The position numbers were made by a program, and so were the translations under genes. From Saccopteryx bilineata (lineage: Eukaryota; Chordata; Mammalia; Chiroptera; Emballonuridae): a stretch of DNA of 64,000 nt. Shown here in pieces: positions 52,810 to 64,000 of the stretch. The stretch covers positions 70,308,982 through 70,372,981 of the forward strand of contig NC_089492.1 in the NCBI RefSeq assembly GCF_036850765.1. Direction: 5' to 3'. The notes beneath the pieces are model-generated. The model did not search any database. It was not told the DNA's origin and saw nothing but the letters and a program-made list of their open reading frames with translations. The stretch's first letter is position 1, and each line of letters begins with the position of its first letter.

Positions 52810-55800
52810 CTGAAACAATATTTTGAAAATGCTTATACATTAAAAGCAAGCCAAAGAAAATTCTAATTTACAATGTATACATTGAACTTTTTTTATTAAA
52901 GGATAATCATCATACATGGAGATTTGAAGTATATTGTAAATTGAAAAAAAAATTTTAATCACAGTTTCCCTTCTTTGGGTTCTATCAGAACAAGTTACCA
53001 ATTATCACTGAGGACAGCCTATGTTGAGAGCGTAGTCTAAGGTCACTGTATTTGTTTCTGTCACTTGATCTGAATATATGAAATGGTACATAAAGAAAAT
53101 GGCTTCTTGTTTCATGTATATTTAAATTAGAGGGGTCTGAGCCAAATAATCTCTTTTATTCTTTCCAGCTCTTTAGTTTCATAATGAAAAAAAAAAAAAA
53201 AATGGGAGCAGTGGAAAGAGCATAGCCCAATTATTGAAAGTATTATTTTTAAAGTCACTGGAACCTCAGCCAGCGTTGAAGGTGCTTTATGGGTGAAAAT
53301 CAAATTATAAATTCATTTCAAGTTAAAATATGGATGAGGTACTCAGAAAAATAATTCTCGATATTAAGTTTCTATTTCATATGAATTCCTTACTCACTTT
53401 ACTGTTCATACAGTTCACAGTGTACTCAATACACAGGTTGTTAGGCACAAGTGACTAATAAATGAAAACTCAGGTTATTAAGCATTAAAACATGCTATGG
53501 GAATAATGAGCAACTGGAAAGGGCCATATTCTACTTTCTAGTCTGTGTTTTTACCAGTTCCATCTGACATACTTAAAGCCATAATCCATGCCCAGCATAG
53601 TCTACCCTTCTGATAAGATGAGTACAGGATAGTTGTAGCTTTTCAAGATGTTAAAATGTTTCCAGGGTCAATTCTTTCGGACAGTCTACAAATTTATGCC
53701 GATTTATGAGCCCACAAAGCCGGGCCCACCGCTATCTCAAGTGTGATCTCATGACCACTGAGTTCTGGACCTGCTCTGAGAATGAGTCGCCCAGGTAGTG
53801 GGTCAGTGATCTATGACCCAGGGACCAAATCTAGCCCATTCCCTGCTTCTCTGTAGATATTTTTAGAGTGGAAAGAAAATCAAGATAGTATTTTGAGATA
53901 TGTGAGAATAATAAATTCAAATTTCAGTGTTCATTAATACAGTATTATCAGAACAAGGCTCATCAGTTTACAGAGCATGTCTGGCTGCTTTTCTGCTATG
54001 ACTAGTTGAATACCTGTGACAGACTTGTGGCCCGCAAAGCCAGAAATATCTGTCCTCTGTATAGGGAGTCACCCATTTCACCTTGAACCCACTATGCCTT
54101 GGATTGGGGAACTTTAGTTAAAAGCCCTGAGTGAATGTCTCTTGGACACAAACACCAAGTGTGAGTGAGTGACCTCTGTGCAGACACAAAGGAATGCATG
54201 TGAACAGGCTTTAGAAAATTAGCCCTCAATGGTTTAAATCAGTGGTTCTCAAAGTGTGCACCAGTGCACACTGGTGCACCCTAGAAGATTTCCAGGTGCG
54301 CTCTATGGTATTCCAGAGAAATATATGCCTGTTGGGGACCAAAAAACCAACAGGGTTTTTGGAGTTTAGATTTTTGGGGAACAGAGGTGTGGGGAATTGG
54401 CTGTAAGCTGACAGTCTGCCCAGCCCCCCACCTCACTTGCCTGATTAGGTTGCAAAAGGCTGTTAAGCTGTGGTGCTGGACTGTTTACACTACCCCCCAT
54501 GTTCCCCAGAAAGACTGGAGGCAAGTTTCTTCTATCCTTTGTTTGGTGTAAAGTTAAGATGATATGTATGGTGGGGGTTTTCTGCACTAAGCACAATTAA
54601 GAGTAAAAAGAGAGGAATTCTTCAATGTATTGATAAGGAAATGAGAGTTTGCCTTTCAAATATATGCCCAAACATTGAAGAAATGGCTAGGACACATCAG
54701 GCTCATGTTTCTCATAAACACAAGAATGAAAAAACTTAACACATTTGCGCTGGGACCAGCCAAATTTACTAAATCTTACTAAGAATGTATCTATATATAT
54801 AAAAAGATAACTTTTTGTCATTTTTAATTTTTTTTTTTTTTTTTTTTTTTGCATTTTTCTTAAGCTGGAAACAGGGAGAGACAGTCAGACAGACTCCCGC
54901 ATGCGCCCGACCGGGATCCACCCGGCACGCCCACCATGGGGTGACGCTCTGCCCACCAGGGGGCGGTGCTCTGCCCATCCTGGGCGTCGCCATGTTGCGA
55001 CCAGAGCCACTCTAGCGCCTGAGGCAGAGGCCACAGAGCCATCCCCAGCGCCCGGGCCATCTTTGCTCCAATGGAGCCCCGGCTGCGGGAGGGGAAGAGA
55101 GAGACAGAGAGGAAGGCGCGGCGGAGGGATGGCGAAGCAAATGGGCTCTTCTCCCGTGTGCCCTGGCCGGGAATCGAACCCGGGTCCTCCGCACGCTAGG
55201 CCGACGCTCTACCGCTGAGCCAACCGGCCAGGGCCCATTTTTAAAATTTTTTAACCCCTCTTTTTTTTTTACTAATTCTCAAAAGCATAACTCAAAAAAT
55301 TTAACAAAAATTTTTTTAATGTCAGAGTAAATTTAATTTTGTCATATTTATTTTGTTTAATTACCATAAAAGCACACTTGGACTTTATATTTTTTTCTTT
55401 AATATTTGACTTAATTATTATAACATATATCTCAGAAATTTGTATATAGTGTGCCTACAATTATTTGTAGGATTTTAAGTGTGCCCGGACTTCAAAAAGT
55501 TTGAGAACCGCTGGTCTAGATTGCCTCTTCGTTTGTGCTTGTTAATTAGCAAAAGAAAAGAATGTTCTGATCAAATTAGTCCTTTCTCCTTGTCAGCAAA
55601 ACGGCCATTAATCAGTCTTCCCCTTGTCACCTATCTCCCTCCGTTGTAATCCTGTTACCTCTGTTCTGCTTCTGATAATAAAAGCTAAGGGAGAAGGAGA
55701 TTCAGGAGGTCTCTCTGCCTCCCTTGGCAGGCCTCCCTCTCTCTTCCTCTTGGCATAAGTTTGTGTCTTGTGTAGGTTTTTTCCATGTGACACTGGTAGT

Positions 55801-58006
55801 TCCCAGCAGGCAGGAGTACTACACCTCTGGCCCTGTACAGAAAATGTTTGCTAATCCCATACCTAGGAGAGTGTTCAAAATTCACCCCCCAAAGATTTGG
55901 ATTCAGATGGGGCTCAGAAATCGGCATCCCCAGGGATTCTAGTTCAGGTGGTCTGCGGAACACTCCTCTGGAGCAGTCAGGTCTTGGTGGTCATTTAGGA
56001 GCTGAGCCTGAATCCCAATATCCAAATTCAGCCCCTCATCCCTCATCTCTAGTGAAATCTCCAAGTTCCACAGTGTGAACAGGCCCCCGGTCTCGAGTGG
56101 CGAGAAGGAAGGAAGCGTCTCCTCACTCACTGACTTGACCTCGAATCATGCGCTGGTATGCTCCACACACCAGTCGACATGTCAAGGACAAATCTCCCCA
56201 AATGAGTGGCAAGAAAAGCCCTTCAGCCTATTTCCCCGCCTTACCCGTCAGAGTCCAGGCCGTCCCCAGAGCAGCGGAGGCTCACAGAGTTCATAGCTGG
56301 AGGCTGACAGTGGACACACACCGTGTACCCCTCTCGGAGGTACTGCATCCATCGCGTCAGGGGGCGGTTCTCCATGGCACAGTGAGGGGTCAGTGATTCG
56401 GTCTTGAACTCCATGCAGTATCTACAGCAAAAAAATGGAACAGTTTCACTTGCTGTAATTAGAGGTGGCCTAAGGCTATAGTAAATCTTAAAAGACGCCT
56501 GCCCTCCCCAAGGACATCTGACGGACTGGAGAAGATTGTGCATGTCACAGAATGATTGGTAACAGTTCTCGTTTGCTGAACTCTGACACTGTCCAGGTGA
56601 CAACTGCAATGGAACTTGAGGTTCTTTTCCAATCCTTGGTCAACATGGATCTGTCTCCTATCTAGCCTGACCACTACACTAAATTATATATAAATACACA
56701 TTTCAGTAGGATAACAGTCCTTGTAACTGCTGACATTTTAATGAATTATACAGACTGAACTAAATGGAACTGCCTGAGCCTCAGAACGTGTCCCAGGAGG
56801 GTTTGTCCTTGAGGCCCAGGCCAGCAGTGGTCCCACAGACCTTCCCAGAGTCCTTCCTCTACCTCCCACCTTCCACCCCCTCCCTCCTCCCAGCTCACCT
56901 GCATGGATTAGTTTTGACTTGAAGTCAAACATCAAAGTTAAATGGGCATCACAGATAAAAGGAAATGGGAAGCTGAGTCATTCTTCTGTGACAGGCTAAT
57001 GTCACCTTTCACCAAGCTGTGGGAAACTCTAACACTGTATGGGACTAGACTCTGAGAAGCTAAGGTATGGGTGGTCACTTCAGAGTCTTGTTCTTAAAAG
57101 CAACACAATTTGATCATTCTTCAGGGAAATAAAACAGTAAAAACCCTAAATGTCGCATTTTAGGTTTTAACTATGCAGGCTAGCTTTTTTATCCAGAGAA
57201 TTATGTAATAGGTTAGATGGAAGGTGTTTATAGCATCTGCTTCAAAGATCTCTACCAGTGGTAGGTGTCATTTTAGGGGCACTTTAAAGTTTGTGGTAGG
57301 AAATTCTGTGATGCAGCATTAATCAACTTCAGACAGCTTAACGCAGACACCTACCTCTTCAATGATAGCTGCTAATTAAATTCTCAGCACCATGTGCTAG
57401 GCATTGATATTCTCATGTTTCAAGAAGAAAAAGCTGAGGGCTGCTAAGCGGCAGGGTGGGGACTCGCACGTGCAGCCACCCGGTGTCCCTATTCTGCCAG
57501 CAGCAGAGTGGACTTCTCGTAAGCACAGAGGGTCCTACCCTCCTATGGCAGCCTGAATAGACATCCTCAGTGCTCAGGTGTGGGCCACTTTCAAATTCAC
57601 CAAGCAGGTGCTGCTGGAGTCCAGGGTCCCATAGAGAGTGCGAGAAGAGCATCCTTAGTGTGACTGGCAGGATATCATCTCATCTTTACACAGCATGTTT
57701 CTTCTTGGAGATCAGACAGACCTCAGAGACAGATAAAGCTTTAAAGCCCAACAAAAACAAGGAGGAGACAAGGGCTTTCCCAGTTTTGTGGGGGGAGTCA
57801 TTTTTACCAAAGGCACTAAGCAAGTCACAGGAAAACCCAGCACCCCAACTTGACCTTTGTGGGTTGACTTGCCCATGCAAGTGAAGAAAACATAAGTTTT
57901 TAAAAATCAAATTACCCGGGATCCCCTGTGGCTGTAGACCACTGCGGGGAGACGGCTTGTCTGGTTCTCTCCTTGTTGAATGCGGAGGTAGTTATGAAGG
58001 CAGGCA
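52692..58006 (-). CDS. SBSPON: SBSPON (RPE-spondin), 3' part only: last three coding exons
   Basis: SBSPON is a secreted matrix-type protein with an N-terminal somatomedin B domain, a thrombospondin type 1 repeat and a Cys-containing C-terminal region. Visible coding segments on the - strand are 58006-57916, 56421-56245 and 52809-52692. They are joined by GT-AG introns with matching phases and correspond to the C-terminal part of the human protein after the thrombospondin repeat. Recognisable runs are VPAFITTSAFNKERTRQA, YCMEFKTESLTPHCA, LTRWMQYLREGYTVCV and NQTLHWQAIGNPRCQGTW. The frame is open to a TAG stop at 52694-52692. The 5' exons were searched for by eye up to position 64000 and not found, so they lie past the right edge. 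The gene converges with TERF1, stop codons about 4.5 kb apart, as in human. Confidence 0.93.
52810..54239. other. SBSPON: SBSPON last intron, unique part
   Basis: No exon, SINE or clear repeat recognised apart from short A runs. Confidence 0.45.
54240..55513. mobile_element. hAT nonautonomous element, inverted relative of 45639-46734
   Basis: Ends CAGTGGTTCTCAAAGTGTG and AAGTTTGAGAACCGCTG; flanks GTTTAAAT and GTCTAGAT (6 of 8). Reverse-complement similarity to the 45.6-kb copy is obvious (e.g. CTGTTGGGGACCAAAAAACC). A VES-like SINE is inserted. Confidence 0.88.
54826..55234 (-). mobile_element. VES-like SINE, antisense, inside hAT element
   Basis: Long poly(T), near-consensus body, head GAGCCAACCGGCCAGGGCC; CATTTTTAA on both sides. 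Confidence 0.92.
55530..55815 (+). mobile_element. Possible ERV LTR fragment
   Basis: AATAAAAGC near 55676 followed by a CT-rich R/U5-like stretch (TCTCTCTGCCTCCCTTGGCA, GTGTCTTGTGTAGG). Ends not defined; weak. Confidence 0.35.
55816..56244. other. SBSPON intron sequence, old MER-like text
   Basis: CCCAGGGATTCTAGTTCAGG TGGTCTGCGGAAC resembles a common MER DNA element; otherwise unrecognised. Confidence 0.35.
56245..56421 (-). CDS. SBSPON: SBSPON penultimate coding exon
   Basis: 177 nt; acceptor GCTGTAG (ending 56422), donor GTAAGG from 56244. It codes YCMEFKTESLTPHCAMENRP, then LTRWMQYLREGYTVCVHCQP and PAMNSVSLRCSGDGLDSDG. Five cysteines are visible in this stretch. Near-identical to human; the small differences include Leu to Met, Trp to Arg and Asp to His. 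Confidence 0.95.
56422..57915. other. SBSPON: SBSPON intron between its penultimate and third-from-last exons
   Basis: No further exon or clear young repeat recognised. Confidence 0.5.
57916..58006 (-). CDS. SBSPON: SBSPON third-from-last coding exon
   Basis: 91 nt read right to left; acceptor TTTTCTAG (58008-58007), donor GTAATT from 57915. It codes (V)PAFITTSAFNKERTRQAV followed by SPQWSTATGDPG. The human counterpart is VPAFITTSAFNKERTRQA then TSPHWSTHTEDAG, so the second half has drifted. Confidence 0.92.
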
Positions 58007-58284
58007 CTAGAAAACAGAACAACGTTGAACACATGTAGCCTAAAATGCTCAAGAGTGACGTTCCCAAACTTGGTTTCATACCTGTCTAAAGCTCTCACTT
58101 CTCAAGCCAAAGGTTTAGGGCATGCCATCAGGGAGTGGAATGGGTCTGCAGTGTCCCAAAACCCAGTTGCTAAAAATTTGGCGCACACAGAGAGTGGGGA
58201 CAGGATTGCAGGCTGTGGACCAGCAGGAATAGTAGTAACCCTGGAGAGAGAGGTCCAGGGTGAACAACAGCTCAGTGGAAATAA

Positions 58285-58546
58285 AAAATAATTGGGGTGG
58301 GGGGAGCCAAGGAGAAAAGTAAGGTAATATAGAAAAGGAGATGGTATTTTTAAAATGGAAGGTAGAGAAATAGAGAAGAAAAGGGCAAGACAGGAAGAAT
58401 AAAAGTACAAGAAGGGAGAGAGAGAAGGAAGAAAAAAGAGGAAGAAGACAAAAGAGTGAAAAGGGGATGGGAGGAGAAGAAAAGATGACCAGAGAGAGAG
58501 GAAATGAGAAAGGGAAAAGACAGAAGCAGCAAAGGAAGGAACTGTG
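58285..58546. repeat. Polypurine (GA-rich) tract
   Basis: About 260 bp in which nearly every + strand base is A or G (AAGAAGGGAGAGAGAGAAGG and similar). Confidence 0.85.
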
Positions 58547-59924
58547 AGTGTTTCCCAGGTCTTCAGTAACCTCAGCCTGGAAGCTTTGCTGCCAACTGCA
58601 TGGCCCGGGTGTGGCTGCTGGGTGCCAGCCAACACAGCACTCTCCCCATGCCCTCCTGAGAAAGGAAACTTCTAACTGGTCCTCTCCTCACCCAACCCCA
58701 CCCCAATCCTGATGCTCTGGGTGGGAGAAAAGGAGCCAGGAAGTCTTTCTTCCCACCTCTGTTCCTCCTGTTTCATCTCTAAGTCCAGGGAGACACCTGT
58801 CACTCTAGCACCAGCAGATAACATTTTGATTCCACTCTGCTCTCAACCTAAGAAAGACAGGTTTTTCCTTGTTCATCACTGTGGCCCTTAAGCATTTACA
58901 AACTTAATAAGTATGTGTGCAGCGGGTCAATGAATAAATGGAGTCACCAAGTTGCCCCCAAGGCACATGGGTCCTAATTCCCCACAGTTCTTCTGTTCTT
59001 ATACTGAACCTTACAGCTGAAATGGCTCAACAATCCTTTCTTCCTTTCATTTTAGAAGCTGGACCAACCCAGGAAGGGTAGATTCCAGTTGATGTTGGCT
59101 CCTGGATGCCAAAGTCGTCATCAACATGAACGAAACGGGAGGATGCTGGGTGCAAAACTGGTGCTTCAAGCCTGAGCACTTACTTTACCTGGCTCCTCAC
59201 CGCCACAAGATGGCAGCCCTAATTCTGCTTTAGATTTTCCTAACAAGCCATTTTTACATTACTAGGGAAAACAAGGCAAGAGGGGCCTAATTCCTGGCAG
59301 CCACTGGCCCCCAAGAGTTGCAGGTATCATTCTTGTCTCCTATGGTTAAGTGCCTAATCACTCGAGTAAAAAAGTACCGACATCTTGCATTTAAGTCCTG
59401 GAGCCCCAGCTGAGTGGCTCTTCCTTGCTGCGTGAACGTGTTTAATAATTTTCCAAAGAGAATGTGTTACGCTTTCTAAACGTGACCATGGCTTTGGAAC
59501 TTCAAATTCCACAATCAAGTGACTGCATGTAGGTGAGGACCCCACCCACCCCGTTTCTAGACCTAATTATCAGAAATACAGACATCTAAAGGATTTTAGT
59601 TTTCCATGTACTGTTTTCATTTCTGTTCTTTCGATGAATTGATGTGTTTATTCGCTAAGTGAAGAACGCGTAACCTTATACCAGGCAAACTATAACATTT
59701 TTGGGGGGTGTTCTCTTACTCAAAACATGTACTTGATCCCCCAGTTTGTCATGCATGTATCATCACAGAAGTTCAAAGGCATAAACATGAATGCATAGCT
59801 CAGGAAAAAAGGTTAGGAAGTAGAGGGCAAGTATATGACTATTGTTTCTGATCTAAAATCCCAAGGAAAAGTTTTAGAATCACAAAAATAAAAACTAATA
59901 ATCATGCACTTCTAAGTTTCCAGG

Positions 59925-60090
59925 CAGAAAGCGAGTACTTTTCATGTGTTAACTCATTTAATTCTCACACCGCTCTCCAAGATAAGACACTATGATTCCC
60001 CCGTTTCACAGATGGGGGAATAGCAGCACAGAGAGGGTAAGACTTGTTCAAATAGGGCAGTACCGGGCCATGTCTCCAAGCCACACTCCC
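59925..60090 (-). repeat. MIR remnant, antisense
   Basis: GTTAACTCATTTAATTCTCACA ... CCCGTTTCACAGATGGGGG ... GCACAGAGAGGGTAAG. Confidence 0.65.
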
Positions 60091-61429
60091 TACCGCCAGG
60101 CTCCATGGTCTCTATGACAAGGCCAATCACAAAGTCTCACTATGTTATAAAGCATATTTCCCATTCATTACACTCTGCCTTATTTTTCCTTTCTGTCCCT
60201 GATCTGTAATAGGAAATGAGATCTAAAAGAAGAAGGGGAAAATGTTTAGCCCTTCATTGGGAGACCCTGTAGGTACCAAGAAGGGCAGGGATGGCTGAGG
60301 CTGTGGACCAGGAGCTGAGGGAGACGGCCTCAGTGTGCACAGACTAACCCCTGCCTAGGATGGCGCCTTAGACATCGGTATCCTGCTTGGTTAGGAAAAA
60401 TGTTCATTTTGTGTTACTGATGGTCACAAAAGCTTTGTAAAGAAGTATTCTGATGAGGTTTCTCATAAAAAAGCTGAGGCTCCCTGAAGTTAAAGGGAAA
60501 ATAAATAGTAAATGACTGAGCAAGGGCCCCAACACAGAAGGTAGCTTCTGTTTTTATAAGGCCCACTCCTCATGGTCAGTGTCCAGCCTGTGTGGTCAGG
60601 CCCCATGATAAAAGCAGGCCGGTAATCCTGGGCCCTGTGTCCTGTGTGTCCTGCCCCCCTCCCATGAGTCCTCAGTAAACAGACCAGGAGTCACATTGCC
60701 AGCAGGTCCCTGAACCAGTGCCATAATATCCCCCACAGATTTCATCGTCATTACCGAAGCGTGGTAAGTAATTTAGAAATTATTTTTACCTCCAGTCCCA
60801 CTTCTGCTTATGTGTGGAGGCGCATAGCTGGGTGCCCAGCACAAAGACTCAATAAACGCCAGCATCCCCTCCTTTCCCCCTTCTGGCAACAATATTCAAA
60901 CGTAATGGATTCTTTGTTCACCGGCTATTTGCCAACTTTCCTGGCATCCCATCAACTTACCATTGTTGGGTTTTACAACTTCCACCTCTAAAAGTGTGGC
61001 ACCGCACATACGTCCTTTGAACATGAAAGTAAATTAAATTTGCTCGGAGAATTTCATAAAGCCCTCTAATACAGCAGGGGGTCACAACAGCAGGCTTGGA
61101 ACCTTTGGTCTGTGGGTTTCATGTCAAACAGAATAGGAAGAAAATGACCAACGGCACCAGCCCGGAAGCACACAGTTTATGATGCACATTCGTCTCTGTG
61201 CAGGAGGAAAACGCATGCAAAGGACTGTGCAGAAGAGACAGTCCACATGGCTTTTTGGGTTTGTTTGTATAATAAAAATATAGTCAAAATACACATTAAA
61301 TGAAACAGGAAAAATGCAATGGCTACTTGATCATTAATAAGAGTGCTGCGGTGATCATGTTCCATTCACTGGCCTCATAGGGCCTTTATATTGCTACTTG
61401 GCATTACCAGAATTCATAATTGCAATTCT

Positions 61430-61672
61430 TTTTAATTTATTGCTTTTACAGAGACAGAGAGAGGAAGGGAGAGAGAGAGAGAGAGACACAGAGAGAAAGA
61501 AAAAAGAAAGAAAGATAGAAAAAAAGAAAGTAAGAAAGAAAAGAAAAGAAAGAAAGAAAGATGCATTCATTTGTTGTTCCACTTAGCTGTGCATTCATTG
61601 GTTGCTTCCCATATATGCCCTGACCAGACATCTCAGGTCAACGCTCTGACTAAGCAAACCGGCCAGGGCCTT
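61430..61672 (-). mobile_element. Old tRNA-derived SINE, antisense, with (GA)n/(GAAA)n
   Basis: TTTACAGAGACAGAGAGAGG then GAAAGAAAGA runs, TTCATTTGTTGTTCCACTTAG, head AACCGGCCAGGGCC; CATTGCAATTTTA-like flanks on both sides. Confidence 0.8.
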
Positions 61673-61734
61673 GTCATTGCAATTTTAGCCCTAACAATAA
61701 CACTTAGCAGCAAAACAATATCAAGTGCAGAGTG

Positions 61735-61890
61735 GAAACTGCGGGGGGAGTGGGGCACAAGATTTAGAGCCATGAGACCCAGGTTTAAATTCTTACCAGA
61801 ATTTACCCGTCATAAATGCTGCCACCTCTCTGAGCTCCTGTGTCCTCATGTGCAAAACCAGGATAATGATGAGTTTCTACCTTCATGACA
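61735..61890 (+). repeat. MIR-type SINE
   Basis: TTAGAGCCATGAGACCCAGG TTTAAATTC ... CCACCTCTCTGAGCTCC ... AACCAGGATAATGATGAG. Confidence 0.6.
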
Positions 61891-61894
61891 GGCA

Positions 61895-62290
61895 GCATAA
61901 TTTATGGCCCTTGAAAGATGCCCACGTTCTAAGCACCAGCATCTGTGAATGAACATGTTATGTTCCATGGCAAGGAGGAATTAAAGGGCTACTCAGTTGA
62001 TCTTAAAATAGGGAAAGTATCCTGGATTGCCCAGGTGGGCCCCATGTAATCACAAGGGTCCTTAAAAGCAGGAGAGTCAGCAGAGAGTCCTAGAAAGACG
62101 TGACAATAGAGGACAGGCACAGGAGAAAGGGCAGGGGGAAGGAACAGGGACGGACCCCGATGACAGAGAAGGCAGAGGCTGCAGCCCTGCCGACACCTTG
62201 TTTAGCCCACAGAGACCTGTTGGAGTTCAGACTTCAGAAAGGCAAGCTTATGCATTTCGGTTGTGTAAGTCACTGAGTTTGATGCAATTT
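61895..62290 (+). mobile_element. MaLR/ERVL-type LTR-like repeat
   Basis: AAAGATGCCCACGTTCTAAGC ... GTATCCTGGATTGCCCAGGTGG GCC ... CAGCCCTGCCGACACCTTG ... GTGTAAGTCACTGAGTTTG. Well-known mammalian repeat text; family name uncertain. Confidence 0.55.
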
Positions 62291-63698
62291 TTTCATCTTT
62301 AACTTCTTGAGGTATCGACCAAAGGTGACACAACCACAACCTCAGTGTTTTTCTCTGGAACATGCTTTCCGAGAATGAATCTCTTCACTTCAGGGTCCTT
62401 GGCCACTTTGTGAGGCTAAGATTTTCCCAGACAGTAAGTCCTGGTTCCACTGGGTGAACTGCTCTTCCCTCCATCTTTCTCAGCAAGAAGCAGCCAGACC
62501 GCACCTCCAACATGCTGCTGGAAACCTCAGCTAAACATCCACGGTCACTGCTCACAAGTTCCACTCTCCACACAACTGCAGGTCACGGTTCCACTCAGTT
62601 TCCGTCCCTGGTGACAGGGATCTCCTTGCCGCCGTGACAAGGCGAGGGAACAGCGTCTCTCTAAGAGCCTTAGAAAGCAGCACAGCCCTGCGGACTCGTC
62701 TGGGTGTGGCCAGAGAGACCCGTGTTGGCCAACTGTCCCCCAGCATGGTTGGACAGAAAAGGTGTGGTACTGTCAGCCACTAAGTTGGTTATTTGTCCCT
62801 GTAGCCATGGCAGACCCGTGCACCCTCTTACTGGGTTGCTCTGAAGACTGAACCAGTGATGTCTATAAAGGCTCTTCGCCACACAAAAATGAGGGGACAG
62901 TGTGTCAGGTAACAAAGGCTTCCACTCAGTGAATCGGAGCTCTGGGGGAGCAGGAGATGGAAGCAGGGACACAAGTGACCACAAAGCAGGGCTGAGAGCC
63001 CCCAGGTAGAGGTGGGCGCCCTGTCCCTGTGCTCCCTCGCCAACCTGCACGTCCACCACGGTGCTCAGTCACCACCCTGAGTTCCGACTGCCTGGGACAC
63101 ATTAGTCATTCACTTTTGCACCGCACTGGTATCACAGATGCTCAGAGAATCTCTATAAAACACACACTTGAAGGAACAGGAGCTGGGGTAAAACTGGGCT
63201 GAGGGGGCCGGGAGAATCCACCCCCTTTGGATTTTCACATTATAGTCTCTTATTTCCCCCGATTTCCTCAGGTGGTCCATCACTTCCAACATGGATCCCA
63301 CAGAACGCTAGTGGCTCAGTGAGATGCCCTGGGCAAAAAGGTCATTTAATCAAGTAAGGTAGGAACATACTCCCTACCATCTCCCTCTTGTAGAATGAAA
63401 ATACATTTAGCATAATAAAGAGAGGTTCTTGGGTAGAGAAAATGGTCTGATTTTCCCCATGTTTTCAGACTCAGCCCCTTCTTTGCACTTTGGGGACTCT
63501 GCCTTCATGGAGGTGTCCCTGAATGAACCAGTTGTGAGGCAGAGGCTGAGAAAAGAGCTGTGGCACCATGCTTGGGCCAGAGCAGTGGTTCTGGCACCCT
63601 GGTGAGCAGCACAGCCCCCTGGAGGCATTGTCACAACGCAGAGAGCTGGGTCCAGCTCCAGTGACTGTGGGCCTGGCTGGGGCTGAGGAACCTGCATT
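62291..63698. other. SBSPON intron or upstream region, unrecognised
   Basis: Moderately GC-rich; open frames on the - strand here show no known protein. Confidence 0.4.
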
Positions 63699-63905
63699 TC
63701 CAACCAGTTCCCAGGTGACGCTGGCCGAGGCTCCAACCAGTTCCCAGGTGACGCCAAGGCTCCAACCAGTTCCCAGGTGACGCCGAGGCTCCAACCAGTT
63801 CCCAGGTGACGCCGAGGCTCCAACCAGTTCCCAGGTGACGCCGAGGCTCCAACCAGTTCCCAGGTGACGCCGAGGTTCCAACCAGTTCCCAGGTGACGCC
63901 GAGGC
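63699..63905. repeat. 29-bp minisatellite, seven units
   Basis: Unit TCCAACCAGTTCCCAGGTGA + CGCCGAGGC. The first unit has 33 bp (CGCTGGCCGAGGC), the second has CCAAGGC, units 3-5 are identical, the fifth boundary reads GAGGT and the seventh returns to consensus. Each unit carries an E-box CAGGTG. Confidence 0.95.
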
Positions 63906-64000
63906 TGCTGGTCCAGGGCTACACTTCAGAACCACCAGACTGGGATAGGCCTGTCCTCCCTGACCAACTTGTGACAGGAGTCATCATTTCCAAGACATCC

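Larger units (their letters stand above)
58009..61424. other. SBSPON: SBSPON upstream intron, mostly unique
   Basis: Searched on the - strand for the thrombospondin exon (CGSWSPW-type text) without success. Contains the polypurine tract at 58285-58546 and a MIR at 59925-60090. Confidence 0.5.

Noticed and set aside
57907..58098. 63-codon - strand frame covering an SBSPON exon
   Set aside because: Wrong frame. The true exon (58006-57916) reads PAFITTSAFNKERTRQAV in another frame with proper splice sites.
58102..58635. 177-codon - strand frame rich in Ser/Leu/Phe
   Set aside because: It is the polypurine tract read on the pyrimidine strand; composition artefact.
63471..63935. 154-codon - strand frame with repeated EPRRHLGTGWSLG-type units
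   Set aside because: Produced by the 29-bp minisatellite, open in several frames; no homologue recognised.

Overview
This is mammalian, almost certainly bat, nuclear DNA. Its dominant repeats are tRNA-derived SINEs with bat-type consensus: VES-like copies beginning GGCCCTGGCCGGTTGGCTCA and a second family beginning GCCTGACCAGGTGGTGGCGC. The second family, from memory, points to horseshoe bats or relatives (Rhin-1-like). The window also holds L1 fragments, MaLR and ERV LTRs, L2/MIR relics and an unusually varied set of DNA-transposon remnants. The species call rests on remembered SINE consensus sequences and was not searched.

Two protein-coding genes are present, in the same convergent order as on human 8q21. 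(1) TERF1 (telomeric repeat binding factor 1) lies on the + strand. All ten coding exons can be placed between 9822 and 48210; their phases agree and they join into a 430-codon open frame (human: 439). (2) The 3' part of SBSPON (somatomedin B and thrombospondin type 1 domain containing) lies on the - strand. Three coding exons sit at 58006-57916, 56421-56245 and 52809-52692. Its signal peptide, somatomedin B and thrombospondin exons must lie beyond the right edge.

Layout: 1-9480 is intergenic and repeat-rich, with a nested MaLR/ERV/SINE stack at 4267-5940. 9483-9610 is a perfect (TA)58 palindrome. 9612-10260 is the TERF1 CpG-rich promoter with four CCAAT boxes. 9822-48210 is TERF1; its introns carry a decayed transposase-like gene (21963-23659), five hAT-type nonautonomous elements with terminal inverted repeats (most with 8-bp target duplications), TA-inserting MITEs, a 5'-truncated L1 (43250-45460) and many SINEs. 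48211-52691 is the space between the two stop codons and probably holds both 3' UTRs. 52692-58006 is the SBSPON 3' coding region, with a second, inverted copy of the 1.1-kb hAT element in its last intron. 58007-64000 is SBSPON intron, with a polypurine tract and a 29-bp minisatellite at the right end.

No prokaryotic features, CRISPR arrays, rRNA genes or functional tRNA genes were seen. The points most worth follow-up are the transposase-like pseudogene, the palindrome beside the telomere-protein promoter, the inverted CCAAT repeat, the weak exon 6 donor with a stronger decoy four bases away, and the SINE sitting 59 bp from the exon 9 acceptor.
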